Positions 54,031 through 61,676 of a DNA stretch of 64,000 bases are shown here, piece by piece. The position numbers and the translations under genes were made by a program. Below the pieces are notes generated by a model, which saw only the letters and a program-made list of their open reading frames with translations, was not told the DNA's origin and did no database searches. This DNA is from an uncultured Parabacteroides sp. GTDB taxonomy: Bacteria; Bacteroidota; Bacteroidia; Bacteroidales; Tannerellaceae. The stretch is from contig NZ_CAJJWO010000017.1 in the NCBI RefSeq assembly GCF_905196875.1, forward strand, positions 1 to 64,000, written 5' to 3'. Position 1 is the first letter of the stretch. Every line of letters starts with the position of its first letter.

Positions 54031-56247
54031 CTATTTCTTATACCATACCGGCCCCGGCTGGTTACCCATCTCGAATTCAAGCGTCGCACCACCCATGATC
54101 TGTTCGTGAGTGATATAGCTCTTATCATAAGGCTGGCCATTCAGTTTAACCGACTGGATATAAATATTCTCCGCATTCACACCCGGAGCCAGGATCGTGA
54201 AGACCTTACCGTCTGCCAAGTGCATTTTCACTTCAGGGAATAACGGTGTACCGATCTCATACTGCCCGCTTACAGGGTCGACCGGATAGAAGCCCATCGC
54301 ACTGAATACGAACCAGGCAGACATCTGTCCGCAATCTTCGTTACCACAAATTCCGTCGGGGGCATTCAGATACAAGTCGTGTAATACCTGGGCTACATAT
54401 TTCTGCGTCTTCCAGGGCTGGTCTACCTTATTATACAGATAGATCACATGATGGCTCGGTTCGTTGCCATGTGCATACTGCCCGATCATACCTGTACTGA
54501 AAATCGGCAGATCCTCTTTCGCATCCGGAGCATAGGTAAACATACTGTCCAGTTTCTCCGTAAAACGTTCTTTGCTGCCCAACAAGCCGATCAGACCGTC
54601 CAAATCCTGCGGCACATACCAGAAATACTGCCATGCATTACTTTCACAAATATCTTCGGTATAGTCTTTGGCATTGAACGGAGTTACGAACTCTCCTTTT
54701 TCATTACGCGGCTGCATAAAGGTTGTTTCGGGGTTGTACACATTCCGATAGTTCTGTGAGCGTTTGTAGAATTCATCCGCTATCTCTTTCTTTCCCATCT
54801 TATCTGCCATACGGGCAATGCAATAGTCGTCGTAAGCATATTCCATTGTTTTAGACAACGACCAGTTTTCCCATTTGGCCGGATCGCTGTTAGCCGGTAC
54901 ATATCCTAACTTCTTATACTCTCCGATACCCCGATAGTCATCGCGGTTGGCAGTAGCAACACATGCCTGCAAAGCAAGTTCCGGATTGAATGTCGCGATA
55001 CCTTTCAGATAAGCATCCACAATGACCGGAACAGCATGATAGCCAATCATCATATTTGTTTCATGGCCGTAGAGGTTCCACAAAGGAAGCGCGCCATTCT
55101 GTTCATAGAATTTCAGGAAGCCCTGGATCATATCGTTTACACGCTTCGGATCTGTATAAGTGTACAACGGATGAGCTGCACGGTAAGTATCCCACAGAGA
55201 GAAGGTCGAATAGTTATTCCAACCATCCGTTTTATGAATTTGATTGTCGGGGCCATAATAAGAACCATCGACATCACTGAAAATGGTCGGGGCGATCATC
55301 GTGTGATAAATTGCGGTATAGAACTTCACGAGGTCATCCGTATTATTTCCGTTCACCTCTATCTTAGACAGTTCTTTGTTCCAACGGGCCACCGCTTCTT
55401 TATGATACTTGTCGAAATCATTCAAAGGAACTTCTGCCTGAAGATTCTTCGCTGCCCCTTCCATGCTCACACCCGAAATAGCAGTATTAACCAGTATCTC
55501 CTCATCCTTCTCCGTATTAAAATCGAAACGGGCGATGTAAGCGGTTCCGATCTGCCCCTTATCCTTTGTCACGATAGCTGTCGTATCCATGTGGTAAGCT
55601 ACGAACGGTTTGGAGAAACGTGTCTGGAAATAAACATGCTGGTTAGGCGACCATCCCTGTGAGAAACGATATCCGCGGATAGTAACCGAGTCGATCACCT
55701 CTATATAAGAGTCGAGGGTAAAATCCCAGTTCATCGCTTTCTTCAGATTCAGGAATACGGAAGCTTCCGCTTTCGGGAAGGTATAGCGCTGGATACCGCA
55801 ACGTTCGGTAGCCGTCAACTCTACATTAATATTATAGTCCTGCAACAACACACGGTAATAACCGGCTGAAGCCGCTTCTTCATTATGCGAGAAAGTAGAA
55901 TAAATACCGAGGGGAGCCGGAGCTTCCTTATAAGGACGTGTCACCGGCATAAAAGATATATCATACAGATCTCCTGCCCCTGTACCGGAAAGATGGGTAT
56001 GGCTGAAACCGGCAATCGTCGTGTCAGGATAGAAATAGCCGGAGATACGGTCCCACCCCGGCAATCCGTTGTCCGGACTAAGTTGCACCATACCGTATGG
56101 AGCCTGTGCTCCCGGATAGGTATTCCCGGTGAAATCGGTACCGATCATAGGATTAACATACTGTGCATAATCTGCCTCCTTTGGTTCCTCAGGCGTGCAG
56201 GCTACCAGAGCCAGCAGGGAGACCGCCAATAATGATATGTGCCTCAT
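54031..56247 (-). CDS. GH92 alpha-mannosidase (lipoprotein)
   Basis: A 738-residue exo-acting, calcium-dependent, inverting alpha-mannosidase of GH92, used by gut Bacteroidales to trim mannose from N-glycans or yeast mannan. The lipobox is LLALVAC|TPEEPKE. Family motifs: YVNPMIGTDFTGNTYPGAQAPYGMVQLSPD (near 30-60, in parts), FSHTHLSGTGAGDLYDISFMP (in parts), WDTYRAAHPLYTYTDP near 360, GHETNMMIGYHAVPVIVDAY, GNEPSHHVIYLYN near 590 and GNEDCGQMSAWFVFSAMGFYPVDP near 640-663 (in parts), which holds the catalytic acid region. The start at 56247 begins the signal peptide MRHISLLAV; the box TATATTTG at 56273-56280 would fall inside the longer frame. It is not next to a SusCD pair. Confidence 0.95.
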   Translation of the reverse strand: MRHISLLAVSLLALVACTPEEPKEADYAQYVNPMIGTDFTGNTYPGAQAPYGMVQLSPDNGLPGWDRISGYFYPDTTIAGFSHTHLSGTGAGDLYDISFMPVTRPYKEAPAPLGIYSTFSHNEEAASAGYYRVLLQDYNINVELTATERCGIQRYTFPKAEASVFLNLKKAMNWDFTLDSYIEVIDSVTIRGYRFSQGWSPNQHVYFQTRFSKPFVAYHMDTTAIVTKDKGQIGTAYIARFDFNTEKDEEILVNTAISGVSMEGAAKNLQAEVPLNDFDKYHKEAVARWNKELSKIEVNGNNTDDLVKFYTAIYHTMIAPTIFSDVDGSYYGPDNQIHKTDGWNNYSTFSLWDTYRAAHPLYTYTDPKRVNDMIQGFLKFYEQNGALPLWNLYGHETNMMIGYHAVPVIVDAYLKGIATFNPELALQACVATANRDDYRGIGEYKKLGYVPANSDPAKWENWSLSKTMEYAYDDYCIARMADKMGKKEIADEFYKRSQNYRNVYNPETTFMQPRNEKGEFVTPFNAKDYTEDICESNAWQYFWYVPQDLDGLIGLLGSKERFTEKLDSMFTYAPDAKEDLPIFSTGMIGQYAHGNEPSHHVIYLYNKVDQPWKTQKYVAQVLHDLYLNAPDGICGNEDCGQMSAWFVFSAMGFYPVDPVSGQYEIGTPLFPEVKMHLADGKVFTILAPGVNAENIYIQSVKLNGQPYDKSYITHEQIMGGATLEFEMGNQPGPVWYKK

Positions 56248-56272
56248 TTGCTTATAATTGTTTAAGTCTTGA

Positions 56273-56280
56273 CAAATATA
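56273..56280 (-). promoter_or_regulatory. -7 promoter box of the GH92 gene
   Basis: TATATTTG on the minus strand, 25 bases before the ATG at 56247. It decides between the 56307 and 56247 starts. Confidence 0.6.
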
Positions 56281-56286
56281 CAAAAA

Positions 56287-56318
56287 AAGAGACGTAACAT
56301 TCAACATGTACGTCTCTT
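56287..56318 (-). terminator. Terminator of tatAC
   Basis: AAGAGACGT (56287-56295) pairs with ACGTCTCTT (56310-56318) and is followed on the minus strand by TTTTTTTG. It lies 28 bases after the tatC stop. Confidence 0.85.
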
Positions 56319-56346
56319 CCTATAACTATTTTCCAGTGTTTATAGT

Positions 56347-57207
56347 TTACTGACCACTATTTTCATCTTCATCGTCGTCGTCAGGCTCTTCTACAGGAGC
56401 TTTTCTGACAAAGAATGCACTTAATTCGTACAATCCGTACAATGGGAAGAACACTACGCTCAATGTAAACGGATCGCTACTTGGAGTAATGAATGCCGCA
56501 GCAACCAATAATCCGACGATAGCATGTCGTCTATATTTGTGGAAAAATCCTCTGTGCAACAGTCCCAGTTTCGATAGCAACCAGGATACCAATGGCATCT
56601 CAAAGACAATTCCCATCACGAAGATCAGCATAAGGAAGTTATCCATATACGAATCCAGAGAGACTTGTTCAGTAATGTTAGCACTCAATTGATACGTTGC
56701 CAGGAAACGAAGTGTCATCGGGAATACCATAAAATAGCCTACGGCACAACCCAGGAAAAACATAATCGTTCCGAAAAAGAATACCCACCGGATGTTCTTC
56801 TTTTCATTCTCGTACAAAGCCGGGCTTACAAACTTCCAGATCTCATACATTAAGTAAGGGAAAGTCAGTACAAGGGCCAGCCAGAATGAGGTTGACATGT
56901 GAGTAAAAAACTGGGAAGCCAACTTAATGTTGACTATATCTACGTGAAAGCTATCGTTACAGAAGTCAGGCAGAACATCAAACCAGGGGCTTATACCGAT
57001 AAGCCATACATTTAACTCACACAACCATTTATAAAGAACAAAATCGGAGTAACAGGGAGCCATGATGACGTGATCGAAAATATCACGCATAAAGGCAAAA
57101 CTACCGATAGCAAAGACAAAGAGTGCTAATATAGAACGGAATAAAGTCCAACGAAGTTCTTCCAGGTGATCCCAAAAGGACATTTCATCTTGTTCCAGTT
57201 CTTCCAT
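56347..57207 (-). CDS. tatC: Sec-independent protein translocase TatC
   Basis: The six-helix inner-membrane receptor of the Tat pathway, which exports folded proteins with twin-arginine signals. At 286 residues it carries the N-terminal MSFWDHLEELRWTLFRSILALF (in parts; the HLEELR motif with its key Glu), FTHMSTSFWLALVLTFPYLMYEIWKFVSPALYENEKK (in parts, near 100-140), a FFLGCAVGYFMVFPMTLRFL helix and LLVAAAFITPSSDPFTLSVVFFPLYGLYE (in parts). A longer periplasmic loop (about 45-95) is normal for Bacteroidota. It follows tatA by 3 bases. No tatB is present, typical of minimal TatAC systems. Confidence 0.96.
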   Translation of the reverse strand: MEELEQDEMSFWDHLEELRWTLFRSILALFVFAIGSFAFMRDIFDHVIMAPCYSDFVLYKWLCELNVWLIGISPWFDVLPDFCNDSFHVDIVNIKLASQFFTHMSTSFWLALVLTFPYLMYEIWKFVSPALYENEKKNIRWVFFFGTIMFFLGCAVGYFMVFPMTLRFLATYQLSANITEQVSLDSYMDNFLMLIFVMGIVFEMPLVSWLLSKLGLLHRGFFHKYRRHAIVGLLVAAAFITPSSDPFTLSVVFFPLYGLYELSAFFVRKAPVEEPDDDDEDENSGQ

Positions 57208-57210
57208 TTC

Positions 57211-57405
57211 TTACTTTTTATCGTTGTCGTCGAGTTTAATGTCGTCTTCTAATCCTTTTACACCGTCTTTAAAGTTCTTCACGCCTTTACCGATACCTTT
57301 CATCAGTTCAGGGATCTTCTTTCCACCGAAAAGTAACAACACAACAATGGCGATGATAACAATTTCGCCCGTACCTAAATTTCCTAAAAACAGTAATTCA
57401 TTCAT
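57211..57405 (-). CDS. tatA: Twin-arginine translocase subunit TatA
   Basis: A 64-residue pore-forming TatA. One short membrane helix (GTGEIVIIAIVVLLLFGGKKIPEL) with the Phe-Gly hinge, then an amphipathic helix (MKGIGKGVKNFKDGVKGL) and an acidic tail. It is the first gene of the tatAC operon, driven from a TATCTTTG box at 57450-57457. Confidence 0.95.
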   Translation of the reverse strand: MNELLFLGNLGTGEIVIIAIVVLLLFGGKKIPELMKGIGKGVKNFKDGVKGLEDDIKLDDNDKK

Positions 57406-57449
57406 GATATTATAATATTAGTCATTAAATATTCACCTTTTATATGGGG

Positions 57450-57457
57450 CAAAGATA
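57450..57457 (-). promoter_or_regulatory. -7 promoter box of tatAC
   Basis: TATCTTTG on the minus strand, 44 bases before the tatA ATG. Divergent from the fabD promoter 40 bases away. Confidence 0.65.
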
Positions 57458-57497
57458 CTATTTGTAACGAATAGTCACTCTCTTATTCTAAATTTAT

Positions 57498-57505
57498 TAC
57501 CTTTG
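57498..57505 (+). promoter_or_regulatory. -7 promoter box of fabD
   Basis: TACCTTTG, an exact match to TAnnTTTG, 40 bases before the fabD ATG at 57546. Confidence 0.65.
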
Positions 57506-57545
57506 CACCGTCTTAAAAAACTGAAATTAGAAAAAGATTAGAAAG

Positions 57546-58427
57546 ATGAAAGCTTATGTATTTCCCGGTCAGGGTGCACAGTTTGTCGGAATGGGAAAAG
57601 ACCTTTACGATAACAATCCCCTTGCAAAAGAGTTGTTTGAGAAAGCAAACGATATCCTTGGTTTCCGCATCACAGACCTGATGTTCGCAGGAACAGACGA
57701 AGATCTGAGACAAACTAAAGTTACACAGCCTGCTATATTCTTACACTCGGTTATTCTCGCTAAAACATTAGGCGACCAGTTCAAACCGGATATGACAGCC
57801 GGTCACTCATTAGGTGAATTCTCTGCACTTGTTGCTGCTGGAGCATTGTCTTTCGAAGACGGCCTGGTGTTGGTTTCCAAACGTGCCATGGCTATGCAGA
57901 AGGCTTGCGAAGCCACTCCTTCTACAATGGCTGCCGTACTGGCTTTGCCGGATGAAACAGTTGAAGAGATTTGTGCAAGTATTCAGGACGAAGTGGTTGT
58001 TTGTGCAAACTACAACTGCCCCGGTCAGCTGGTTATCTCCGGTTCAATCCCCGGAATCGATGCTGCTTGCGAAAAGATGTTGGCTGCCGGTGCTAAACGT
58101 GCACTGAAGCTGAAAGTTGGTGGTGCATTCCACTCTCCGCTGATGGAACCGGCCCGTGCCGAACTGGCTGCTGCTATCGAAGCGACTCCGATCCACAAAC
58201 CCGCTTGTCCGGTTTATCAGAATGTAAGCACGAAAGGTGAAACTGATCCTGAAACGATCAAAGCAAACCTGATCGCTCAGCTAACTGCTCCGGTTCGTTG
58301 GACCCAGAGCGTGCAGAACATGATTGCCGACGGTGCCGACCATTTCATCGAACTGGGCCCGGGTGCTGTACTGCAAGGTCTGGTGAAGAAGATCAATAAA
58401 GAAATGACAACTGAAGGCATGCAATAA
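57546..58427 (+). CDS. fabD: Malonyl-CoA:ACP transacylase FabD
   Basis: FabD loads malonyl groups onto acyl carrier protein for fatty-acid synthesis in the cytosol. At 293 residues it shows the start AYVFPGQGAQFVGMGKDLY, the nucleophile elbow AGHSLGEFSALVAAGAL with Ser near 91, the substrate Arg in KRAMAMQKAC near 117, and the catalytic His in LKVGGAFHSPLMEPA near 200, plus FIELGPGAVLQGLVKKI near the end. It stands alone and is not next to other fab genes, as is common in Bacteroidales. It ends in a strong terminator. Confidence 0.97.
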   Translation: MKAYVFPGQGAQFVGMGKDLYDNNPLAKELFEKANDILGFRITDLMFAGTDEDLRQTKVTQPAIFLHSVILAKTLGDQFKPDMTAGHSLGEFSALVAAGALSFEDGLVLVSKRAMAMQKACEATPSTMAAVLALPDETVEEICASIQDEVVVCANYNCPGQLVISGSIPGIDAACEKMLAAGAKRALKLKVGGAFHSPLMEPARAELAAAIEATPIHKPACPVYQNVSTKGETDPETIKANLIAQLTAPVRWTQSVQNMIADGADHFIELGPGAVLQGLVKKINKEMTTEGMQ

Positions 58428-58447
58428 GCTACGATTCAACTTATATG

Positions 58448-58482
58448 AAAAGGTTGGCAGAAATGATCTGCCGACCTTTTTT
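58448..58482 (+). terminator. Terminator of fabD
   Basis: AAAAGGTTGGCAGA pairs with TCTGCC(G)ACCTTTT around a five-base loop, followed by a T-run. It begins about 20 bases after the fabD stop and runs into the end of the convergent gene. Confidence 0.85.
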
Positions 58483-59248
58483 ATTCATTTATCTGTTTTA
58501 TGATTTCATCCAACTGCTGCCCCAACCGCTCTATCTCCTGATCGTACGCATCCGTTTCCTCTTCTACGATCTTTGCTGTCACTTTATACATATCAAGACG
58601 AATCCGGCAATAGTCCAGCAATAAGTTGGAATACTTTACATATTCGGCAGGGATATCTTCTATCGCAACCACTGTTTTCAATAAATCCATATTTTCCTGC
58701 AACTTCGGTATGCTGACCGTTTCAATATACTCTATTACTTGCTTCTTCGGCTTATCATCCAGTATATCATAGACATGGAGACCTAAAGCATCGTTCTGGT
58801 CGAACTGTTTCATCTTCGCATTATATTGATCCATATCCCAGTCTTTCTCTCCGAGCCAAAGACCGCCTATCAGTACGGCAATAGAGATCAAACAGCAAAC
58901 GGTCCCTACCCCGATAGCGCGCCAGTTAGAATAGAAAACTCCGTTTTCCGCTTTATGAGCCTTCAGTTCCTTTCCCTGCAACCGCTCTACAATATAACAA
59001 ATGATAGGGGTATAGATAGCCGGGATCAGGGCGCTCGGTACTTTGTCCAAATCGGACTCCGGTATCACGAAAATACATCCGAAAAGGAGAAATGTAGTAA
59101 TAATACCGATTACCAGTGCGTTAAAGCCCTGCCGCTCATGCCCCAGGGCTATACAGTTCTTCCGTATCAGAATACCGGCGGCAAAAGGGCCACCGAAAAA
59201 GGTCGCTACAGCTATCGCATTCTGCGAATAGAGTTTTTTGTTTTCCAT
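58481..59248 (-). CDS. Membrane protein of unknown function
   Basis: A 255-residue protein. Four hydrophobic segments lie near 10-28 (AIAVATFFGGPFAAGILI), 43-62 (ALVIGIITTFLLFGCIFVI), 70-88 and 110-130 (AIGVGTVCCLISIAVLIGGLWLG), followed by a soluble helical C-terminal half (about 135-255) with heptad-like Leu/Ile spacing (KIVEEETDAYDQEIERLGQQLDEII). I do not recognise the family. It is transcribed alone, with the stop inside the fabD terminator. Confidence 0.75.
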   Translation of the reverse strand: MENKKLYSQNAIAVATFFGGPFAAGILIRKNCIALGHERQGFNALVIGIITTFLLFGCIFVIPESDLDKVPSALIPAIYTPIICYIVERLQGKELKAHKAENGVFYSNWRAIGVGTVCCLISIAVLIGGLWLGEKDWDMDQYNAKMKQFDQNDALGLHVYDILDDKPKKQVIEYIETVSIPKLQENMDLLKTVVAIEDIPAEYVKYSNLLLDYCRIRLDMYKVTAKIVEEETDAYDQEIERLGQQLDEIIKQINE

Positions 59249-59453
59249 ATAAGACTATCGTTTAAAGTAGAGTTCCAATAACGACACTTACCGTTGCCGT
59301 TATTGAATATCATTAACTGAACGTAGCCAAAGATATAAAACTATTTACGAAATGCCGGCCTATTCGGAATAATACTTTTTCTCGTTTCATTTTTTATTCC
59401 CACATTTGTGCTTCAAACAAGTCGTTTTATCCAGTAACTAAATACATTATATT

Positions 59454-60293
59454 ATGATAGAAGCACCGGAAGCCCTGTATATCTCGGAACAAATGAATCA
59501 GACGATCAAAGGGAAAAAGATCACGTTCGTCAGTGCAGGATATACTCCTCACAAGTTTACTTGGTATTATGGAGATCCGGCCGGCTATCCTGATAAGCTC
59601 CTGAATAAGACAATCGGAGAGGCACATGCCTACGGGGGACTGATAGAAATTGATATAGAAGACATAAGGCTTCTTTTCGGAGACGGGATGAATATCCGCT
59701 ATTACGCTCCGGGAGAAAAGATACCGGAGAAGCATCAGCTGCTTATCGCATTTGAAGACGAAAGCTGCATCATGGGATCGGTACGCATGTACGGAGCAGT
59801 CATGTGTTTTCCGGAGAACGACTTCGAATGTAACTTCAGTTCCTACCGGGAAGGAGCCCGCACGAAACCGCAGGTTCTATCCGAAGCGTTCGACAAGGCT
59901 TATTTCTTCAGCCTTATCAACAGTGAGGAAAAGCTGAAGAAAACAACCAAGGCATTCCTCGCCACCGAACAAACGATCCCCGGATTAGGTAACGGAGTCT
60001 TGCAAGACATTTTGTTCCATGCTCGTATTCATCCAAAGACACGTATCAACGCCTTGACAGAGAAACAAAAAGAAACATTATTTGACTGCGTAAAGAGTAC
60101 CTTGCAGGAAATATATCAGGCAGGTGGCCGTAACACAGAAACAGACCTGTTCGGAAATAAAGGCCGCTACATCCCTGTCCTGTCGAAAGACACAGGAGGC
60201 AAACCTTGCCCGGTCTGCGGAGAAACGATCCGGAAAGAAAACTATATGGGAGGTAGTATTTATTACTGTTTTGAATGTCAAAAACAGATTTAG
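59454..60293 (+). CDS. Fpg/Nei-like DNA glycosylase family protein without the N-terminal proline
   Basis: A 279-residue protein of the formamidopyrimidine-glycosylase family. It begins MIEAPEALYISEQMN: the Glu3-type residue is kept, but the catalytic Pro at position 2 of MPELPE is Ile. The helix-two-turn-helix (about 165-195: EQTIPGLGNGVLQDILFHARIHPKTRI, shown in part as IPGLGNGVLQDILF) and a C-terminal zinc finger (CPVCGETI ... YYCFECQ near 251-277) are intact. Loss of Pro2 should prevent the classic Schiff-base lyase chemistry, so it may be a non-catalytic lesion binder or use another nucleophile. The last 4 bases overlap the toxin gene's end on the other strand. Upstream (59249-59453) shows no gene. 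Confidence 0.88.
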   Translation: MIEAPEALYISEQMNQTIKGKKITFVSAGYTPHKFTWYYGDPAGYPDKLLNKTIGEAHAYGGLIEIDIEDIRLLFGDGMNIRYYAPGEKIPEKHQLLIAFEDESCIMGSVRMYGAVMCFPENDFECNFSSYREGARTKPQVLSEAFDKAYFFSLINSEEKLKKTTKAFLATEQTIPGLGNGVLQDILFHARIHPKTRINALTEKQKETLFDCVKSTLQEIYQAGGRNTETDLFGNKGRYIPVLSKDTGGKPCPVCGETIRKENYMGGSIYYCFECQKQI

Positions 60294-60652
60294 CCGTAAG
60301 GCTCCTTGTCTTCACATACCCAGTCGGAGCTGTGTTCGATGGTATAACGCAACTTCTCAGGTTCTTGACGGGTATCAAAGAACATAGCTATTTTAACCGC
60401 ACCATCTTCAATCCAGTAAACGATCTTTAGATTCGGATACTGAACAAACGTTCGAAAACACTGGGGATAATCCGCAACAGTCGGTTCTATATACCCTATA
60501 CCAGGATAACAGGTTATAGTCTTAAGATTATCTTTAATCGAGAGATAAACCTTTTGGGCTACAGACAAACCATACATTGTTTTATAATAGGTTTTCAACT
60601 CTTTGGTTTGTCCTTTAGCCAGAGGAGAAACTATTAATTTCAGTCTTTTCAT
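60290..60652 (-). CDS. RelE/ParE-superfamily toxin
   Basis: A 120-residue protein of the ParE/RelE fold: LIVSPLAKGQTKELKTYY near the start, a helical hairpin with AQKVYLSIKDNLKTITCYPGIGY (in parts), then strands FRTFVQYPNLKIVYWIEDG and KIAMFFDTRQEPEKL. The strand-turn FDTRQEPEKL matches the usual DTRQxPxKL end of ParE-like toxins. It overlaps its antitoxin by 4 bases (ATGA, 60649-60652), so it is translated by coupling. Whether it targets gyrase (ParE) or ribosomes (RelE) cannot be told. Confidence 0.88.
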   Translation of the reverse strand: MKRLKLIVSPLAKGQTKELKTYYKTMYGLSVAQKVYLSIKDNLKTITCYPGIGYIEPTVADYPQCFRTFVQYPNLKIVYWIEDGAVKIAMFFDTRQEPEKLRYTIEHSSDWVCEDKEPYG

Positions 60653-60927
60653 TGATCCAGCTCAAATTCTTTATCCATTTCTGCAAAAAACTCATCTGCA
60701 TCAATCATCCTCCCATTCCTATCATCCTCCAGAACCTGATCGATCAGGCTACGGAAATGCTCCACCGAACGGATCTTAAAACTTTCAGGGGAAGACAAAG
60801 CCTCCTGCGCTCCCTGCCGATAAGCAAATATCTGATCTTCGAGATTTATCAGAAGTTCCTCATCCTCTATTTGGCTGATCTGTTTAATAAGGTCTTCCCG
60901 ACGTCTGTTTATTGAATTGATTGACAT
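60649..60927 (-). CDS. Antitoxin of the RelE/ParE pair
   Basis: A 92-residue acidic protein, largely helical (INRRREDLIKQISQIEDEELLINLEDQI), with a C-terminal toxin-binding tail (DADEFFAEMDKEFELD). No helix-turn-helix is obvious, but small Bacteroidota antitoxins of this sort precede ParE-like toxins. It is encoded first and overlaps the toxin start, the normal order. A near-palindrome overlapping its start (60927-60942) and a TATCTTTG box (60954-60961) fit autoregulation. Confidence 0.82.
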   Translation of the reverse strand: MSINSINRRREDLIKQISQIEDEELLINLEDQIFAYRQGAQEALSSPESFKIRSVEHFRSLIDQVLEDDRNGRMIDADEFFAEMDKEFELDQ

Positions 60928-60942
60928 AATGCTTAAGTATTA
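60927..60942. promoter_or_regulatory. Probable operator of the toxin-antitoxin operon
   Basis: TAATGCTTAAGTATTA is a 16-bp palindrome with one mismatched pair, centred on CTTAAG. It lies between the -7 box and the antitoxin ATG and overlaps the start codon, where a bound antitoxin would block transcription. Confidence 0.5.
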
Positions 60943-60953
60943 ACGTGATCTCA

Positions 60954-60961
60954 CAAAGATA
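60954..60961 (-). promoter_or_regulatory. -7 promoter box of the toxin-antitoxin operon
   Basis: TATCTTTG on the minus strand, 26 bases before the antitoxin ATG. Confidence 0.6.
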
Positions 60962-61003
60962 GAAATAATATTACTCGATGTTATATTTGTCCGGATCAAT
61001 TTG

Positions 61004-61011
61004 TATGTTTG
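61004..61011 (+). promoter_or_regulatory. -7 promoter box abutting the nitroreductase start
   Basis: TATGTTTG matches TAnnTTTG and ends 4 bases before the ATG at 61016, which predicts a leaderless or near-leaderless mRNA. Confidence 0.45.
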
Positions 61012-61015
61012 CAGT

Positions 61016-61603
61016 ATGAAATGGAAATATTCTTTTATTGTATTATTATCAGCCCTGGTTGCCTGTAACGGTACGGAAACCCAGGAAAGCGGAGACTCTA
61101 ACCAGACATTGGAAACGATCTTCAACCGGAAAAGCGTACGCAAATACACGGAACGTCCCGTAGAGAAAGAGAAACTGGAAACGCTGGTTCGCGCCGGCAT
61201 GGCTGCACCCTCCTCCAGAGACCGCCGTCCCTGGGAGTTCGTTATTGTCACGGATCGGGATTTGCTGGATAAAATGGGAGACGGATTGCCACTGGCACGC
61301 ATGCTGAAAGAAACCAAGCAAGCTATTATTGTTTGCGGAGATACCGTTAAGTCGGGAAACGCCTGGCAACTGGACTGCTCCGCCGCCGCACAAAACATAT
61401 TACTGGCTGCCGAGTCGATGGGACTGGGCGCCGTCTGGACAGCGGCTTATCCATACCCCGAACGAATAAAGATTATCCGGGATGCTTTACAACTGCCGGA
61501 GCATATCCTTCCGCTCACGGTTATCCCGCTCGGCTATCCGACGGGCAGCGAAAAGCCGAAAGATAAATACAACAAGAAACAGATACATTATAACGGTTGG
61601 TAA
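61016..61603 (+). CDS. Nitroreductase-family lipoprotein
   Basis: A 195-residue FMN-dependent nitroreductase-fold protein. Unlike most of the family it is exported: MKWKYSFIVLLSALVAC|NGTET is a signal peptide with a lipobox. FMN-binding motifs follow: RKSVRKYTERPVEKEKLETLVRAG (in parts, near 40), AAPSSRDRRPWEFVIV near 64-79, and GLGAVWTAAYPYPER near 135-150. At this length it lacks extra insertions. It may reduce nitro-compounds or quinones outside the cytoplasm; how it gets flavin and electrons there is not evident. The start at 61016 is chosen because 61001 would lie before the promoter box. Confidence 0.88.
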   Translation: MKWKYSFIVLLSALVACNGTETQESGDSNQTLETIFNRKSVRKYTERPVEKEKLETLVRAGMAAPSSRDRRPWEFVIVTDRDLLDKMGDGLPLARMLKETKQAIIVCGDTVKSGNAWQLDCSAAAQNILLAAESMGLGAVWTAAYPYPERIKIIRDALQLPEHILPLTVIPLGYPTGSEKPKDKYNKKQIHYNGW

Positions 61604-61611
61604 AAACAGAA

Positions 61612-61650
61612 CAGGTGTTGCAAGAACGAATCTTACAACACCTGTCTTTT
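61612..61650 (+). terminator. Terminator of the nitroreductase gene
   Basis: CAGGTGTTG (61612-61620) pairs with CAACACCTG (61636-61644) and is followed by TCTTTTTATT. It lies between converging genes. Confidence 0.85.
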
Positions 61651-61676
61651 TATTCACCATTTAGTTCCGGGAGAAA

